A stretch of DNA of 64,000 nucleotides from Alphaproteobacteria bacterium. GTDB lineage: Bacteria; Pseudomonadota; Alphaproteobacteria; UBA7887. Below the pieces are notes generated by a model that worked only from the letters and a program-made list of their open reading frames with translations, had not been told where the DNA came from and made no database searches. The DNA is taken from the NCBI GenBank assembly GCA_030739735.1, contig JASLYQ010000004.1, positions 91,021 to 155,020 on the forward strand, read 5' to 3'. Shown piece after piece: positions 55,565-64,000 of the stretch (positions within the stretch are counted from its first letter, which is position 1; every line of letters starts with the position of its first letter). The position numbers were made by a program, and so were the translations under genes.

Positions 55565-57136
55565 ATGACACAGACAGGGTCAAAATGCGATAAGCGAGAG
55601 CGCGTCATAATTTTCGACACCACCATGCGCGACGGCGAGCAATCGCCAGGCGCCTCTATGACACTTGAGGAAAAGCTGGAGATCGCCAAGCTGCTCGAAG
55701 AGCTGGGCGTGGACGTGATCGAGGCTGGTTTTGCCATCGCCTCGAAAGGCGATTTCGAGGCTGTGAGCGAGGTCGCCAAGATCGTCACCGAGTCGGTCGT
55801 GTGTAGCTTAGCGCGATCTGGCCGCAAGGACATCAACCGTGCCGGGGAAGCGCTCAAGCCAGCTAAACAGAAGCGCATTCACACCTTTATCTCGACCAGC
55901 CCGCTGCACATGCAGCACAAGCTGCAGATGAGCCCCGAGGAAGTGCATCAGGCGGTCATCGACAGCGTCACCCATGCGCGCAATCTTTGCGACGATGTAG
56001 AGTGGAGCCCCGAGGACGGCACCCGCACAGAGCCAGACTTCCTTTGCCGCACCGTGGAAAGCGCCATAAAGGCCGGCGCTGGCACCATCAATATCCCGGA
56101 CACCGTCGGCTACACAGCGCCAGCTGAGTTTACGACTCTGATCGAGATGCTGTTCAACCGCGTGCCCAATATTGACAAGGCGGTGCTGTCAGTGCATTGC
56201 CACAATGATCTCGGCTTGGCCGTGGCCAACTCACTGGCCGCCGTGCAAGCCGGCGCACGCCAGGTTGAGTGCACTATCAACGGCCTCGGCGAGCGTGCCG
56301 GTAATGCCTCGATGGAAGAGATCGTAATGGCCATCCGCACACGCAACGATCTCTTCCCGTACGAAACGAGCATCCGCACTGAGAACATCATGAAGGCCTC
56401 GCGGCTGGTCTCGGCCGTGACCGGCTTCGCCGTGCAGCCTAACAAGGCCATCGTCGGTGCCAATGCCTTCGCCCACGAAGCGGGCATCCACCAGGACGGC
56501 ATGCTCAAGCATTCCGGTACCTATGAGATTATGACGCCGGAGTCGGTCGGCCTCGTGCAGTCGAAGCTGGTGATGGGCAAGCATTCCGGCCGCCACGCCT
56601 TTAAGGCCAAGCTGCGCGAGCTAGGCTACGAACTCGGTGACAACGCGCTCAACAATGCCTTCGGCCGTTTCAAGGACTTGGCGGACAAAAAGAAGGACGT
56701 GTTCGACGAGGATCTGGTGGCCTTGGTAGATGATACTGTGACACACCAGCACGAGCGTATCCAGCTGGTCGCCCTGGCCGTGCATTGTGGCACCGAGACC
56801 CACCCGAACGCCGAGTTGAGCCTGTCGATTGACGGTGAGACTGCCTCGACAACGGCGGAAGGTGACGGGCCAGTGGATGCCGTTTTCCGCGCCATCGGTG
56901 AGATTTTTCCGCATGAAGCACACCTTCAAGTATTCCAGATCAACGCAGTCACCCAAGGCACGGACGCCCAGGCCGAGGTCTCGGTGCGTCTTGAGGAAAA
57001 CGGCCGCAGCGTGAACGGACAGGGCGCCGATACCGACATCATGGTGGCCAGCGCCAGGGCCTACGTGAACGCCTTAAACAAGCTGCTGGTGAAGCGCGAG
57101 AAGACGGCGCCTGCAGCACTTTACGCCCAGGCTTGA
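55565..57136 (+). CDS. leuA: 2-isopropylmalate synthase
   Basis: A 523-residue leucine biosynthesis enzyme that condenses acetyl-CoA with 2-oxoisovalerate. The catalytic barrel has FDTTMRDGEQSPGASM and the metal-binding HxH in SVHCHNDLGLAVANS, plus GLGERAGNAS. The C-terminal regulatory domain (about residues 390-510) that binds leucine is complete. AGGAGAGCAAACCG precedes the ATG. It lies 105 bp before mreB, with a potential hairpin but no clear terminator between. Confidence 0.97.
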   Translation: MTQTGSKCDKRERVIIFDTTMRDGEQSPGASMTLEEKLEIAKLLEELGVDVIEAGFAIASKGDFEAVSEVAKIVTESVVCSLARSGRKDINRAGEALKPAKQKRIHTFISTSPLHMQHKLQMSPEEVHQAVIDSVTHARNLCDDVEWSPEDGTRTEPDFLCRTVESAIKAGAGTINIPDTVGYTAPAEFTTLIEMLFNRVPNIDKAVLSVHCHNDLGLAVANSLAAVQAGARQVECTINGLGERAGNASMEEIVMAIRTRNDLFPYETSIRTENIMKASRLVSAVTGFAVQPNKAIVGANAFAHEAGIHQDGMLKHSGTYEIMTPESVGLVQSKLVMGKHSGRHAFKAKLRELGYELGDNALNNAFGRFKDLADKKKDVFDEDLVALVDDTVTHQHERIQLVALAVHCGTETHPNAELSLSIDGETASTTAEGDGPVDAVFRAIGEIFPHEAHLQVFQINAVTQGTDAQAEVSVRLEENGRSVNGQGADTDIMVASARAYVNALNKLLVKREKTAPAALYAQA

Positions 57137-57148
57137 CCGGTAATATGA

Positions 57149-58282
<1,134 letters not shown>

Positions 58283-58366
58283 CGCATAAAACCTTGGCTT
58301 TCTACGGGTAAAAAATCTATAAATAGCGTGGAAATCATCAGCGGACCGTAGGGGTCGAGCGGGGTC

Positions 58367-59257
58367 ATGGCGAGGCGGACAAGGGGAAGCCTCATGCGCG
58401 TGGCGGTGCCGGTCAAGGCGCTGGCGCATCGTTTTGGTCTTTTCCTGCTACTGCTTTCCGCTATGGCATTGATGATCGTCAGCAGGGTCGATCCGGATAC
58501 CGCAGTCGACTTGCGCAACGGTGTCATCGATACCACAGAACCTATCCTCGATGCCCTGTCTCGCCCGGTGGAATCCGGCAATCGCATCGTGGCCGAGATC
58601 GACAGCATGCTGGCACTGCGCGAGAAGAACGCGGAGTTGCGCCTCGCCATCGACCGCCTCAAGCGCTGGGAACTCGTCGCACGACGCATGGAGGCCGAGA
58701 ACGCGGCCTTGCGAGGCCTACTCAATCTGCGTGTCAAATCCAAACCTAGCTTCGTCACGGCACGCGTGATCGGCGATTCCGGCAGTGCCTATGTGCGCAC
58801 CTTACTGGCCAATGTCGGCGCCGTCGACGGCATCGTGCAGGGCCAAGCGGCGATCACGGGCGAAGGCATGGTCGGACGGGTAGTCGAAGTGGGTCGTCGC
58901 GCCTCTCGCGTCCTGCTCGTGACAGATCTCAATTCGCGCATTCCCGTGGTCATCGAGTCGACCCGCCAGCGCGCCATTCTCACTGGTGACAATACCGACA
59001 CCGCCCACCTCGCCTTCCTGCCACGCGACGCCCAGATCACGGTGGGTGCTCGTGTCATCACCTCAGGCCATGGTGGCGTGCTGATGCCTGGCCTGCCGGT
59101 GGGCGTGGTCTCGTCGATTACCGACGGTGTTGTGCGCGTGCAGCCGCTCGCCGATCTTGGACGCATCGAATATGTGCGCCTGGTGGCCTGGGAGGGCCCG
59201 CGTTTCGAGGTACTGCCCGAGCCGGCTATAACCAACGAGGCGGAGGGCGCGCCGTGA
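58367..59257 (+). CDS. mreC: rod shape-determining protein MreC
   Basis: A 296-residue bitopic protein. One transmembrane helix (LFLLLLSAMALMIVS near residue 28) is followed by a coiled coil (about residues 75-115, ALREKNAELRLAIDRLKRWE) and the paired beta-barrel MreC domain (ITGEGMVGRVVEVG, VGARVITSGHGG). It links MreB to PBP2 in the periplasm. Its end overlaps mreD by 4 bp. Confidence 0.95.
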   Translation: MARRTRGSLMRVAVPVKALAHRFGLFLLLLSAMALMIVSRVDPDTAVDLRNGVIDTTEPILDALSRPVESGNRIVAEIDSMLALREKNAELRLAIDRLKRWELVARRMEAENAALRGLLNLRVKSKPSFVTARVIGDSGSAYVRTLLANVGAVDGIVQGQAAITGEGMVGRVVEVGRRASRVLLVTDLNSRIPVVIESTRQRAILTGDNTDTAHLAFLPRDAQITVGARVITSGHGGVLMPGLPVGVVSSITDGVVRVQPLADLGRIEYVRLVAWEGPRFEVLPEPAITNEAEGAP

Positions 59258-59790
59258 GGACTGCGCCCGACCTTTGGCACCACATCGAATCCGGCCTGCG
59301 CGCGTCCTTGCCAGTGACACTGGCGCTTTTGTTAACGCTGGTATGCACCCTACCTGTCGGCCCGCCGGGGCTCGGCCAGATCATGCCTGCCTTGCCGATG
59401 ATCTGCGTCTTCTATTGGACGGTTTATCGCAGGGACCTGATGCCGCTGGTGGCGACTTTTGTCATTGGCATCGCGCATGATTCTTTGAGCGGTGCCCCGC
59501 TCGGCGGCAGCGCCATCGTTCTGCTCACTCTACAAGGCCTTGCCGCAAGACACCGGCGCTTCTTTCACGACAAGAACATCGCCGTGGTCTGGGCCAGCTT
59601 CGTCGCGCTCGTGGCGGTAGTCCAGAGCTTAGGCTGGCTGATCGCCTCATTCTATCACTTGCAAGCCCTGCCGCTGATGCCAGCAATCTTCCAGGCGCTT
59701 CTAACCATGGCCCTTTACCCGGTGATTACACTCCCCTTCGGCGTCATCCTACGCGAATTGCTGCAACCCCTGCCGGTAGTGCCGAGATGA
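59254..59790 (+). CDS. mreD: rod shape-determining protein MreD
   Basis: A 178-residue inner-membrane protein with about five helices and the family's MPALPMICVFYWTVYRRDLMP and GIAHDSLSGAPLGG. The GTG start overlaps the mreC stop (GTGA), and the stop overlaps mrdA in the same way, showing strict coupling. Confidence 0.93.
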   Translation: MRTAPDLWHHIESGLRASLPVTLALLLTLVCTLPVGPPGLGQIMPALPMICVFYWTVYRRDLMPLVATFVIGIAHDSLSGAPLGGSAIVLLTLQGLAARHRRFFHDKNIAVVWASFVALVAVVQSLGWLIASFYHLQALPLMPAIFQALLTMALYPVITLPFGVILRELLQPLPVVPR

Positions 59791-61673
59791 AGCGTCAGAA
59801 CGCCAATAGTCGCCGCCGTTTCAACCGCCGCGTGGCCGTGCTCGGCACCGGCAAGTTGGCACTGATGGCGCTGCTCGGCAGCAGGCTCTATTACTTGCAA
59901 GTGGTCGAGGCGCCAAGGTACCGGGTACTGGCGGACGAGAACCGGATCAATCTGAACCTGCTGGCGCCGCCGCGCGGGCGCATCCTCGACCGCTTCGGTA
60001 TCGAGTTGGCGCGGAACAGACAGAACTACCGACTCGTCATAGTCCCCGAGCAGGCGCGCGAGACCGTAGCTGTCCTCGACTCGCTCACCAATTTTATCCC
60101 CCTCAAGGCCGGCGAACGTCAACGCATCCTGAGCGAAATTGCCCGCAGGCGGCCCTTCGTTCCTATCACCGTGCGCGAGCATCTGTCGTGGTGGGAGGTG
60201 GCCGAGATCGAGGTCAATGCCCCGTATCTGCCGGGCATCTCGATCGACGAGGGACGCCTGAGGCAATACCCTCAGGCCGCCTCTTTGGCCCATGTGCTGG
60301 GTTATGTGGCAGCCGTCGCGTCCGAGGAGCTGACTGGTGATCCCCTGCTCGAATTACCCAACTTCCGGATTGGTAAGAACGGCGTCGAGAAATTCCACGA
60401 CCTCAGCCTGCGCGGTCGCGCCGGCAGCCAACAGGTGGAGGTCAATGCCCATGGCCGTATTATCCGCGAGCTTAGCCGCAGCGAGGGCAACCCCGGTGCC
60501 GACGTCCAGCTCACCCTCGACCAAGGCTTACAGACCTTTGCCACCGACCGTCTGGCCGCCGAAAGCGCCGCCGCCGTGGTCCTCGACGTGGCCGACGGCG
60601 CCGTGCTGACCCTGGCCTCGACACCATCGTTCGACCCCAACCTATTCAACCAAGGTCTAACCCATCAGCAATGGCGCGAGCTAGTCGACAATCCCCGCGC
60701 ACCGTTGATCAACAAGACCATCAGCGGGCAATATCCGCCTGGCTCCACGTTCAAGCTAGCGGTGGCGGTGGCGGCGCTAGAATCGGGCGTTCTCGGCGCC
60801 GGGTATAACGTTTATTGCCCAGGTCATATGGAGCTCGGCAATCGCCGTTTCCACTGCTGGAAGCGCGGCGGCCATGGCCGTCTTGGTATGGTCGAGGCGC
60901 TAGCCCAGAGCTGCGACGTCTACTTCTACGACATCGCGCTGAAGGTCGGCATCAAGCGCATCGCCGAGACCGCGCACAAGCTTGGGTTAGGCAACCGCCT
61001 CAGCATAGACCTGCCGAGCGAAGCCGACGGCCTGATCCCAACCCCAGCCTGGAAGCTCGCAAATTGGGGCAACAAGTGGCAACAGGGCGAAACACTCAAT
61101 ACGGGTATCGGCCAGGGTTTTGTGCTGACAACACCGTTGCAGCTCGCCGTCATGTGCGCCCGTATTGCAAACGGTGGGCTAGCTATTGCGCCGCGGTTAA
61201 CCCAGGCAGTTCGCAAGAGCGATGGTGATGACCTGACGCCACCGCCGTCGCCGCCACCAAAACTCGATATCCCGGCTAGAGCCCTGGCAATAGTGCGCGA
61301 AGGCATGAGTTCAGTGGTTAACCACAGGCGCGGCACGGCCTATGCAGCCCGCATCGAGAACGAGGCCTGGGCCATGGCCGGGAAGACCGGTACCAGCCAA
61401 GTTCGCCGCATCAGCAAGGCCGAGCGCGACGCCGGTATCACGCGCAACGAGGACCGGCCCTGGAAGCACCGCGACCACGCACTCTTTGTCGGCTTCGCGC
61501 CGCTGCACGCTCCGCGCTATGCCTGCGCCGTAGTGGTCGAGCATGGCGGCGGTGGCTCGACGGTAGCGGCTCCTATGGTGCGCGACATCCTCGCCGAAGC
61601 GCAGCGCCGTGATTCCGCACGTGAGCCCTTGACACCGCCGGCGGTAGCCGCTGCGGACGACCGGAAGGCCTAG
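59787..61673 (+). CDS. mrdA: penicillin-binding protein 2 (peptidoglycan transpeptidase)
   Basis: A 628-residue class B PBP. An N-terminal helix near residue 22 anchors it, a pedestal domain starts RGRILDRFGIELARN, and the transpeptidase domain has the Ser nucleophile in PPGSTFKLAV, AQSCDVYFYD (SxN counterpart) and KTGTSQ. It cross-links lateral-wall peptidoglycan in the elongasome. The start overlaps mreD by 4 bp. Confidence 0.96.
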   Translation: MKRQNANSRRRFNRRVAVLGTGKLALMALLGSRLYYLQVVEAPRYRVLADENRINLNLLAPPRGRILDRFGIELARNRQNYRLVIVPEQARETVAVLDSLTNFIPLKAGERQRILSEIARRRPFVPITVREHLSWWEVAEIEVNAPYLPGISIDEGRLRQYPQAASLAHVLGYVAAVASEELTGDPLLELPNFRIGKNGVEKFHDLSLRGRAGSQQVEVNAHGRIIRELSRSEGNPGADVQLTLDQGLQTFATDRLAAESAAAVVLDVADGAVLTLASTPSFDPNLFNQGLTHQQWRELVDNPRAPLINKTISGQYPPGSTFKLAVAVAALESGVLGAGYNVYCPGHMELGNRRFHCWKRGGHGRLGMVEALAQSCDVYFYDIALKVGIKRIAETAHKLGLGNRLSIDLPSEADGLIPTPAWKLANWGNKWQQGETLNTGIGQGFVLTTPLQLAVMCARIANGGLAIAPRLTQAVRKSDGDDLTPPPSPPPKLDIPARALAIVREGMSSVVNHRRGTAYAARIENEAWAMAGKTGTSQVRRISKAERDAGITRNEDRPWKHRDHALFVGFAPLHAPRYACAVVVEHGGGGSTVAAPMVRDILAEAQRRDSAREPLTPPAVAAADDRKA

Positions 61674-61678
61674 GGTCA

Positions 61679-62839
61679 ATGGCTTTGGCCGGTGACGGCG
61701 GAGGCGGTGGTTTGAAGACGCCCCAGACCTCGCTGGCAAGTCGCCTGCTGGGCCTTAACTGGGCGCTCGTCCTGCTGGTCACCATGCTGGCGGCGATCGG
61801 CTTCGCCATGCTCGTCTCCGCTGCAAATGGCAGTTTCGAGCCCTGGGCCTGGCGCCAAGCCGTGCGCTTCGCGGTCGGGCTTTGCGTAGCCATCGTGGTG
61901 GCACTGATCGATCTGCGCTTCTGGCTGCGCTGGGCCTATCTGTTCTATGGTGGCGCACTGCTGCTGTTGCTGGCGGTTGAGATCATAGGCACCACCGGCA
62001 TGGGTGCCCAGCGCTGGATCGATTTTGAACTTTTCAACCTGCAGCCCTCCGAAGTGATGAAGGTGGCGCTAGTGCTAGCGCTGGCGCGTTATTTCCACAG
62101 CCGTAGGCCGGAGGAGATGCGCCGGCCCATGGTACTCGCGATGCCGCTTGCGCTAATCGGCCTACCGGCCGGCCTGGTGCTCCAGCAGCCTGATCTCGGT
62201 ACAGCGATTATGCTGCTGCTCGCCGCCGGCACGCTGTTGGTATTGGCAGGGGTGCACTGGTGGATGCTGGGGGCGCTAGTGGCGCTCACCGCCGCCGCTG
62301 CGCCGATCGCCTGGCAGTTTCTGCACGACTATCAGCGCCGCCGTCTGCTCATCTTTCTCGATCCTGAGAACGATCCGCTAGGAGCCGGCTATCATATCCT
62401 GCAGTCGAAGATCGCACTCGGCTCGGGCGGGCTGTTCGGCAAGGGCTATCTCGCCGGCACGCAAAGCCATCTCAGCTTCCTGCCCGAGCGCCACACCGAT
62501 TTCATCTTCACCATGCTGGCCGAGGAGACCGGCCTGGTGGGTGGTGCCGTGCTACTGCTGCTCTACGGTATAGTCTTTGTCTATGGCGTGGCCATCGCAC
62601 TCGGCTCGCAGAACCAGTTCGGTCGCCTCCTTGCCTACGGCATGACAACGACAATGTTCCTCTATGTTTTCATCAACGTCGCCATGGTCACAGGATTGGT
62701 GCCCGTGGTCGGCGTTCCTTTGCCACTGATCTCTTTTGGTGGCACCGCAACCGTGACCGTGATGGTAGCCATCGGCCTCATACTCTGCGTGCACGCTAAC
62801 CGCGATCTCGCCATCGGCCGTCACGGCGAAGAGGGTTGA
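61679..62839 (+). CDS. rodA: rod shape-determining glycosyltransferase RodA
   Basis: A 386-residue SEDS protein with about ten transmembrane helices. Conserved parts are GAQRWIDFELFNLQPSEVMK, QQPDLGTAI, and the catalytic-loop region KGYLAGTQSHLSFLPERHTDF. It polymerises lipid II together with PBP2 and is also called mrdB. It starts 5 bp after mrdA. Confidence 0.96.
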   Translation: MALAGDGGGGGLKTPQTSLASRLLGLNWALVLLVTMLAAIGFAMLVSAANGSFEPWAWRQAVRFAVGLCVAIVVALIDLRFWLRWAYLFYGGALLLLLAVEIIGTTGMGAQRWIDFELFNLQPSEVMKVALVLALARYFHSRRPEEMRRPMVLAMPLALIGLPAGLVLQQPDLGTAIMLLLAAGTLLVLAGVHWWMLGALVALTAAAAPIAWQFLHDYQRRRLLIFLDPENDPLGAGYHILQSKIALGSGGLFGKGYLAGTQSHLSFLPERHTDFIFTMLAEETGLVGGAVLLLLYGIVFVYGVAIALGSQNQFGRLLAYGMTTTMFLYVFINVAMVTGLVPVVGVPLPLISFGGTATVTVMVAIGLILCVHANRDLAIGRHGEEG

Positions 62840-62864
62840 CACTCCCAAGGCGCCGTCCCCTATC
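62836..62864 (+). promoter_or_regulatory. possible sigma70-type promoter for tRNA-Lys
   Basis: TTGACA at the rodA stop, then a 17-bp spacer and CCTATC, about 43 bp before the tRNA. The -35 box is a consensus match; the -10 box is weak. Confidence 0.3.
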
Positions 62865-62906
62865 GACACCCCTGTGGACATTTGCTATAGGGGCGCTCCC
62901 GCGTGT

Positions 62907-62982
<76 letters not shown>

Positions 62983-63218
62983 TAAAATCAATGGGTTAGC
63001 GAGAAACAGCTAGAAATTTCTATCATTAATAAGGCTATAATAAGGTTATTCTGCCAAAACCTACCATTCAGTCGCGGTTGGCCCACAAAGCCGGGGTGAG
63101 GTCAATCTCCGCCACCCCCAACCTTCACCACATACCAAGCTCCGGAGCCGTCGCCTTTTCAATAGGTTTTCGACTCCCGCAAACGCTACATTCGCCCCGT
63201 TGTGTCAAAACTGCATAG

Positions 63219-63470
63219 ATGCTTGGCTCAATATACGGGGATTCGGGCGCCGGGATCCGCGATCTCCACTTTCACGATCTTCGCCACGAAGCGATCTCGC
63301 GCCTGTTCGAGGTCGGTCTCAACGTGCCCGAGGTGGCCCTTATCAGCGGACACAAGACGCCCGCGCAACTCTTCCGCTACACCCAGATGCAGGTGCGCAC
63401 GGTGCAACAGAAACTGGCCGCCCGGAAAACTGAGAAACCCTCTCAGCCCCTTCGTTTTGTGCAATCGTGA
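63219..63470 (+). pseudogene. C-terminal fragment of a tyrosine recombinase/phage integrase
   Basis: An 83-codon frame carries DLHFHDLRHEAISRLFEVGL, then ALISGHKTPAQLFRYTQM. These are the HxLRH box, the GH(K) box and the catalytic Tyr of tyrosine recombinases. The N-terminal core-binding domain and the first Arg box are missing. The gene lies 236 bp after tRNA-Lys in the same orientation, the usual setting of an integrase next to its attachment site. No other part of an element is seen before it. Confidence 0.8.
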
Positions 63471-63508
63471 AGAAGCTCGGGCCAATGCCGCCAGCAGACC
63501 ACCTCAAT

Positions 63509-63564
63509 AATAAGGTTCCGAGACCCCGCTAGCTATGTGGCGCGAGAAACCGGACGGGCAGCCT
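63509..63564 (+). repeat. direct repeat copy 1 (56 bp)
   Basis: Begins AATAAGGTTCCGAGACCCCG and matches the second copy at 53 of 56 positions. The two copies are 436 bp apart and share a minus-strand reading frame (GFxRHIASGVSEPY). It lies 39 bp after the integrase fragment. Confidence 0.9.
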
Positions 63565-63851
63565 CTGCCAAACCACCCGCTGCAGGAAAGGACGCAGTAC
63601 GGGACGCATGGCGGCTCACGCACCACGCACCACGGCCCATTGCCCAGGGGCCCGGGCGGTAGTTTCAGTAGCCGGTTGCGGCAGCACCGTGAGCGGCGCG
63701 CTGTGACCGCCTGGGGCGGTTCCTCAGGCAGGGGCTTGGGCCGGGTTTCGCTCAACCGGCTTGTGCGCCAAGCGTCTCGGCTCGGCTATCACGGCACGCG
63801 GAGTGTGGGAATAGGCTTCCGCCGCGCCTGCCTGAGTTAAGGAGCCCGCGC

Positions 63852-64000
63852 TTAGTGTTGGTAAGTGACCAGCACGCTATCATCGGCGGCGGGAGTGAGG
63901 CTTACCTGATCCAGAGAGCCGTCGGGCGGTGCCAAGATCCCAAAATAAGGTTCCGAGACCCCGCTAGCTATGTGGCGCGGGAAACCGGACGGGCGGTCTC
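63852..64000 (-). CDS. C-terminal part of an unidentified protein, cut by the window edge
   Basis: An open minus-strand frame runs from the window edge to TAA at 63852. It gives about 48 residues: PSGFPRHIASGVSEPYFGIL, then PPDGSLDQVSLTPAADDSVL and VTYQH. The first part lies in the direct repeat; in the other copy the same frame stops right after SEPYY. This suggests the repeat derives from duplication of a gene segment. The family is not recognised. Confidence 0.35.
   Translation of the reverse strand, partial: DRPSGFPRHIASGVSEPYFGILAPPDGSLDQVSLTPAADDSVLVTYQH
63945..64000 (+). repeat. direct repeat copy 2, continuing past the window
   Basis: Second copy of the 56-bp repeat, in the same orientation, and still matching at the last base of the window, so the true repeat is longer. 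The 380 bp between the copies hold no recognised gene. Confidence 0.9.

Noticed and set aside
63535..63840. 101-codon plus-strand frame ending GYHGTRSVGIGFRRACLS between the repeats
   Set aside because: The end vaguely recalls formylglycine-generating enzyme tails, but the rest is low-complexity and Arg-rich with no supporting motif.

Overview
The window looks like a chromosome segment of a GC-rich alphaproteobacterium, most likely Rhodospirillales-like. The grounds are the gene families and their order: an M16 peptidase pair, aroC-fabI next to a CbpA-type DnaJ, DUF1489, a hopanoid locus hpnCDE-dxs-shc-hpnG facing ispH-hpnH, leuA followed by mreBCD-mrdA-rodA, and an alpha-beta fused E1 dehydrogenase. 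The lineage is inferred; no rRNA or other firm marker is present.

Layout. 0-7 kb: secreted M16 peptidases, chorismate synthase, enoyl-ACP reductase, DnaJ-like protein and a glycine-zipper lipoprotein. 7-12.3 kb: a lone ThDP enzyme, then a redox island made of a TlpA-like thioredoxin, a cytochrome P460-like protein with Asn-Pro-Cys repeats, and a divergent pentaheme cytochrome c. 12.4-25.3 kb: biotin-dependent carboxyltransferase, VOC protein, DUF169, fused E1, a complete polyamine-type ABC transporter (potDBCA order), an SMP-30 lactonase, DUF1489 and a DapA-like lyase. 25.4-29.7 kb: a complete pqqABCDE set, including a 24-codon pqqA, with a methyltransferase after pqqE. 29.8-36.6 kb: MORN-repeat protein, nucleotide-sugar dehydrogenase, apt, a broken rfbD, glnS and an AhpD-like protein. 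36.7-46.5 kb: hopanoid and isoprenoid block, in which dxs and ispH supply isoprenoid precursors, HpnC/D/E make squalene, Shc cyclises it, and HpnH/HpnG add and trim the adenosyl side chain. 47-55 kb: an accessory zone (hemerythrin-like protein, PEP mutase family enzyme, amidase, GST, SDR, PhyH dioxygenase) with several gene remnants. 55.5-62.9 kb: leuA and the rod-shape/elongasome operon. 62.9-64 kb: tRNA-Lys(CTT), an integrase C-terminal fragment and a 56-bp direct repeat that runs off the window.

Two features stand out. First, the P460/TlpA/pentaheme cluster with Cys-rich low-complexity segments may be a periplasmic nitrogen-oxide or hydroxylamine redox module of unusual design. Second, the density of broken genes is high: about ten remnants with in-frame stops, frameshifts or only a terminal piece (small secreted proteins, rfbD, hyuA, an IS3 transposase, a molybdenum hydroxylase, an integrase). 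This suggests ongoing decay or, for the frameshifts, possible sequence error. Several start codons were placed inside longer open frames from ribosome binding sites or 4-bp overlaps; the most striking is an apparent ATT start for dxs.
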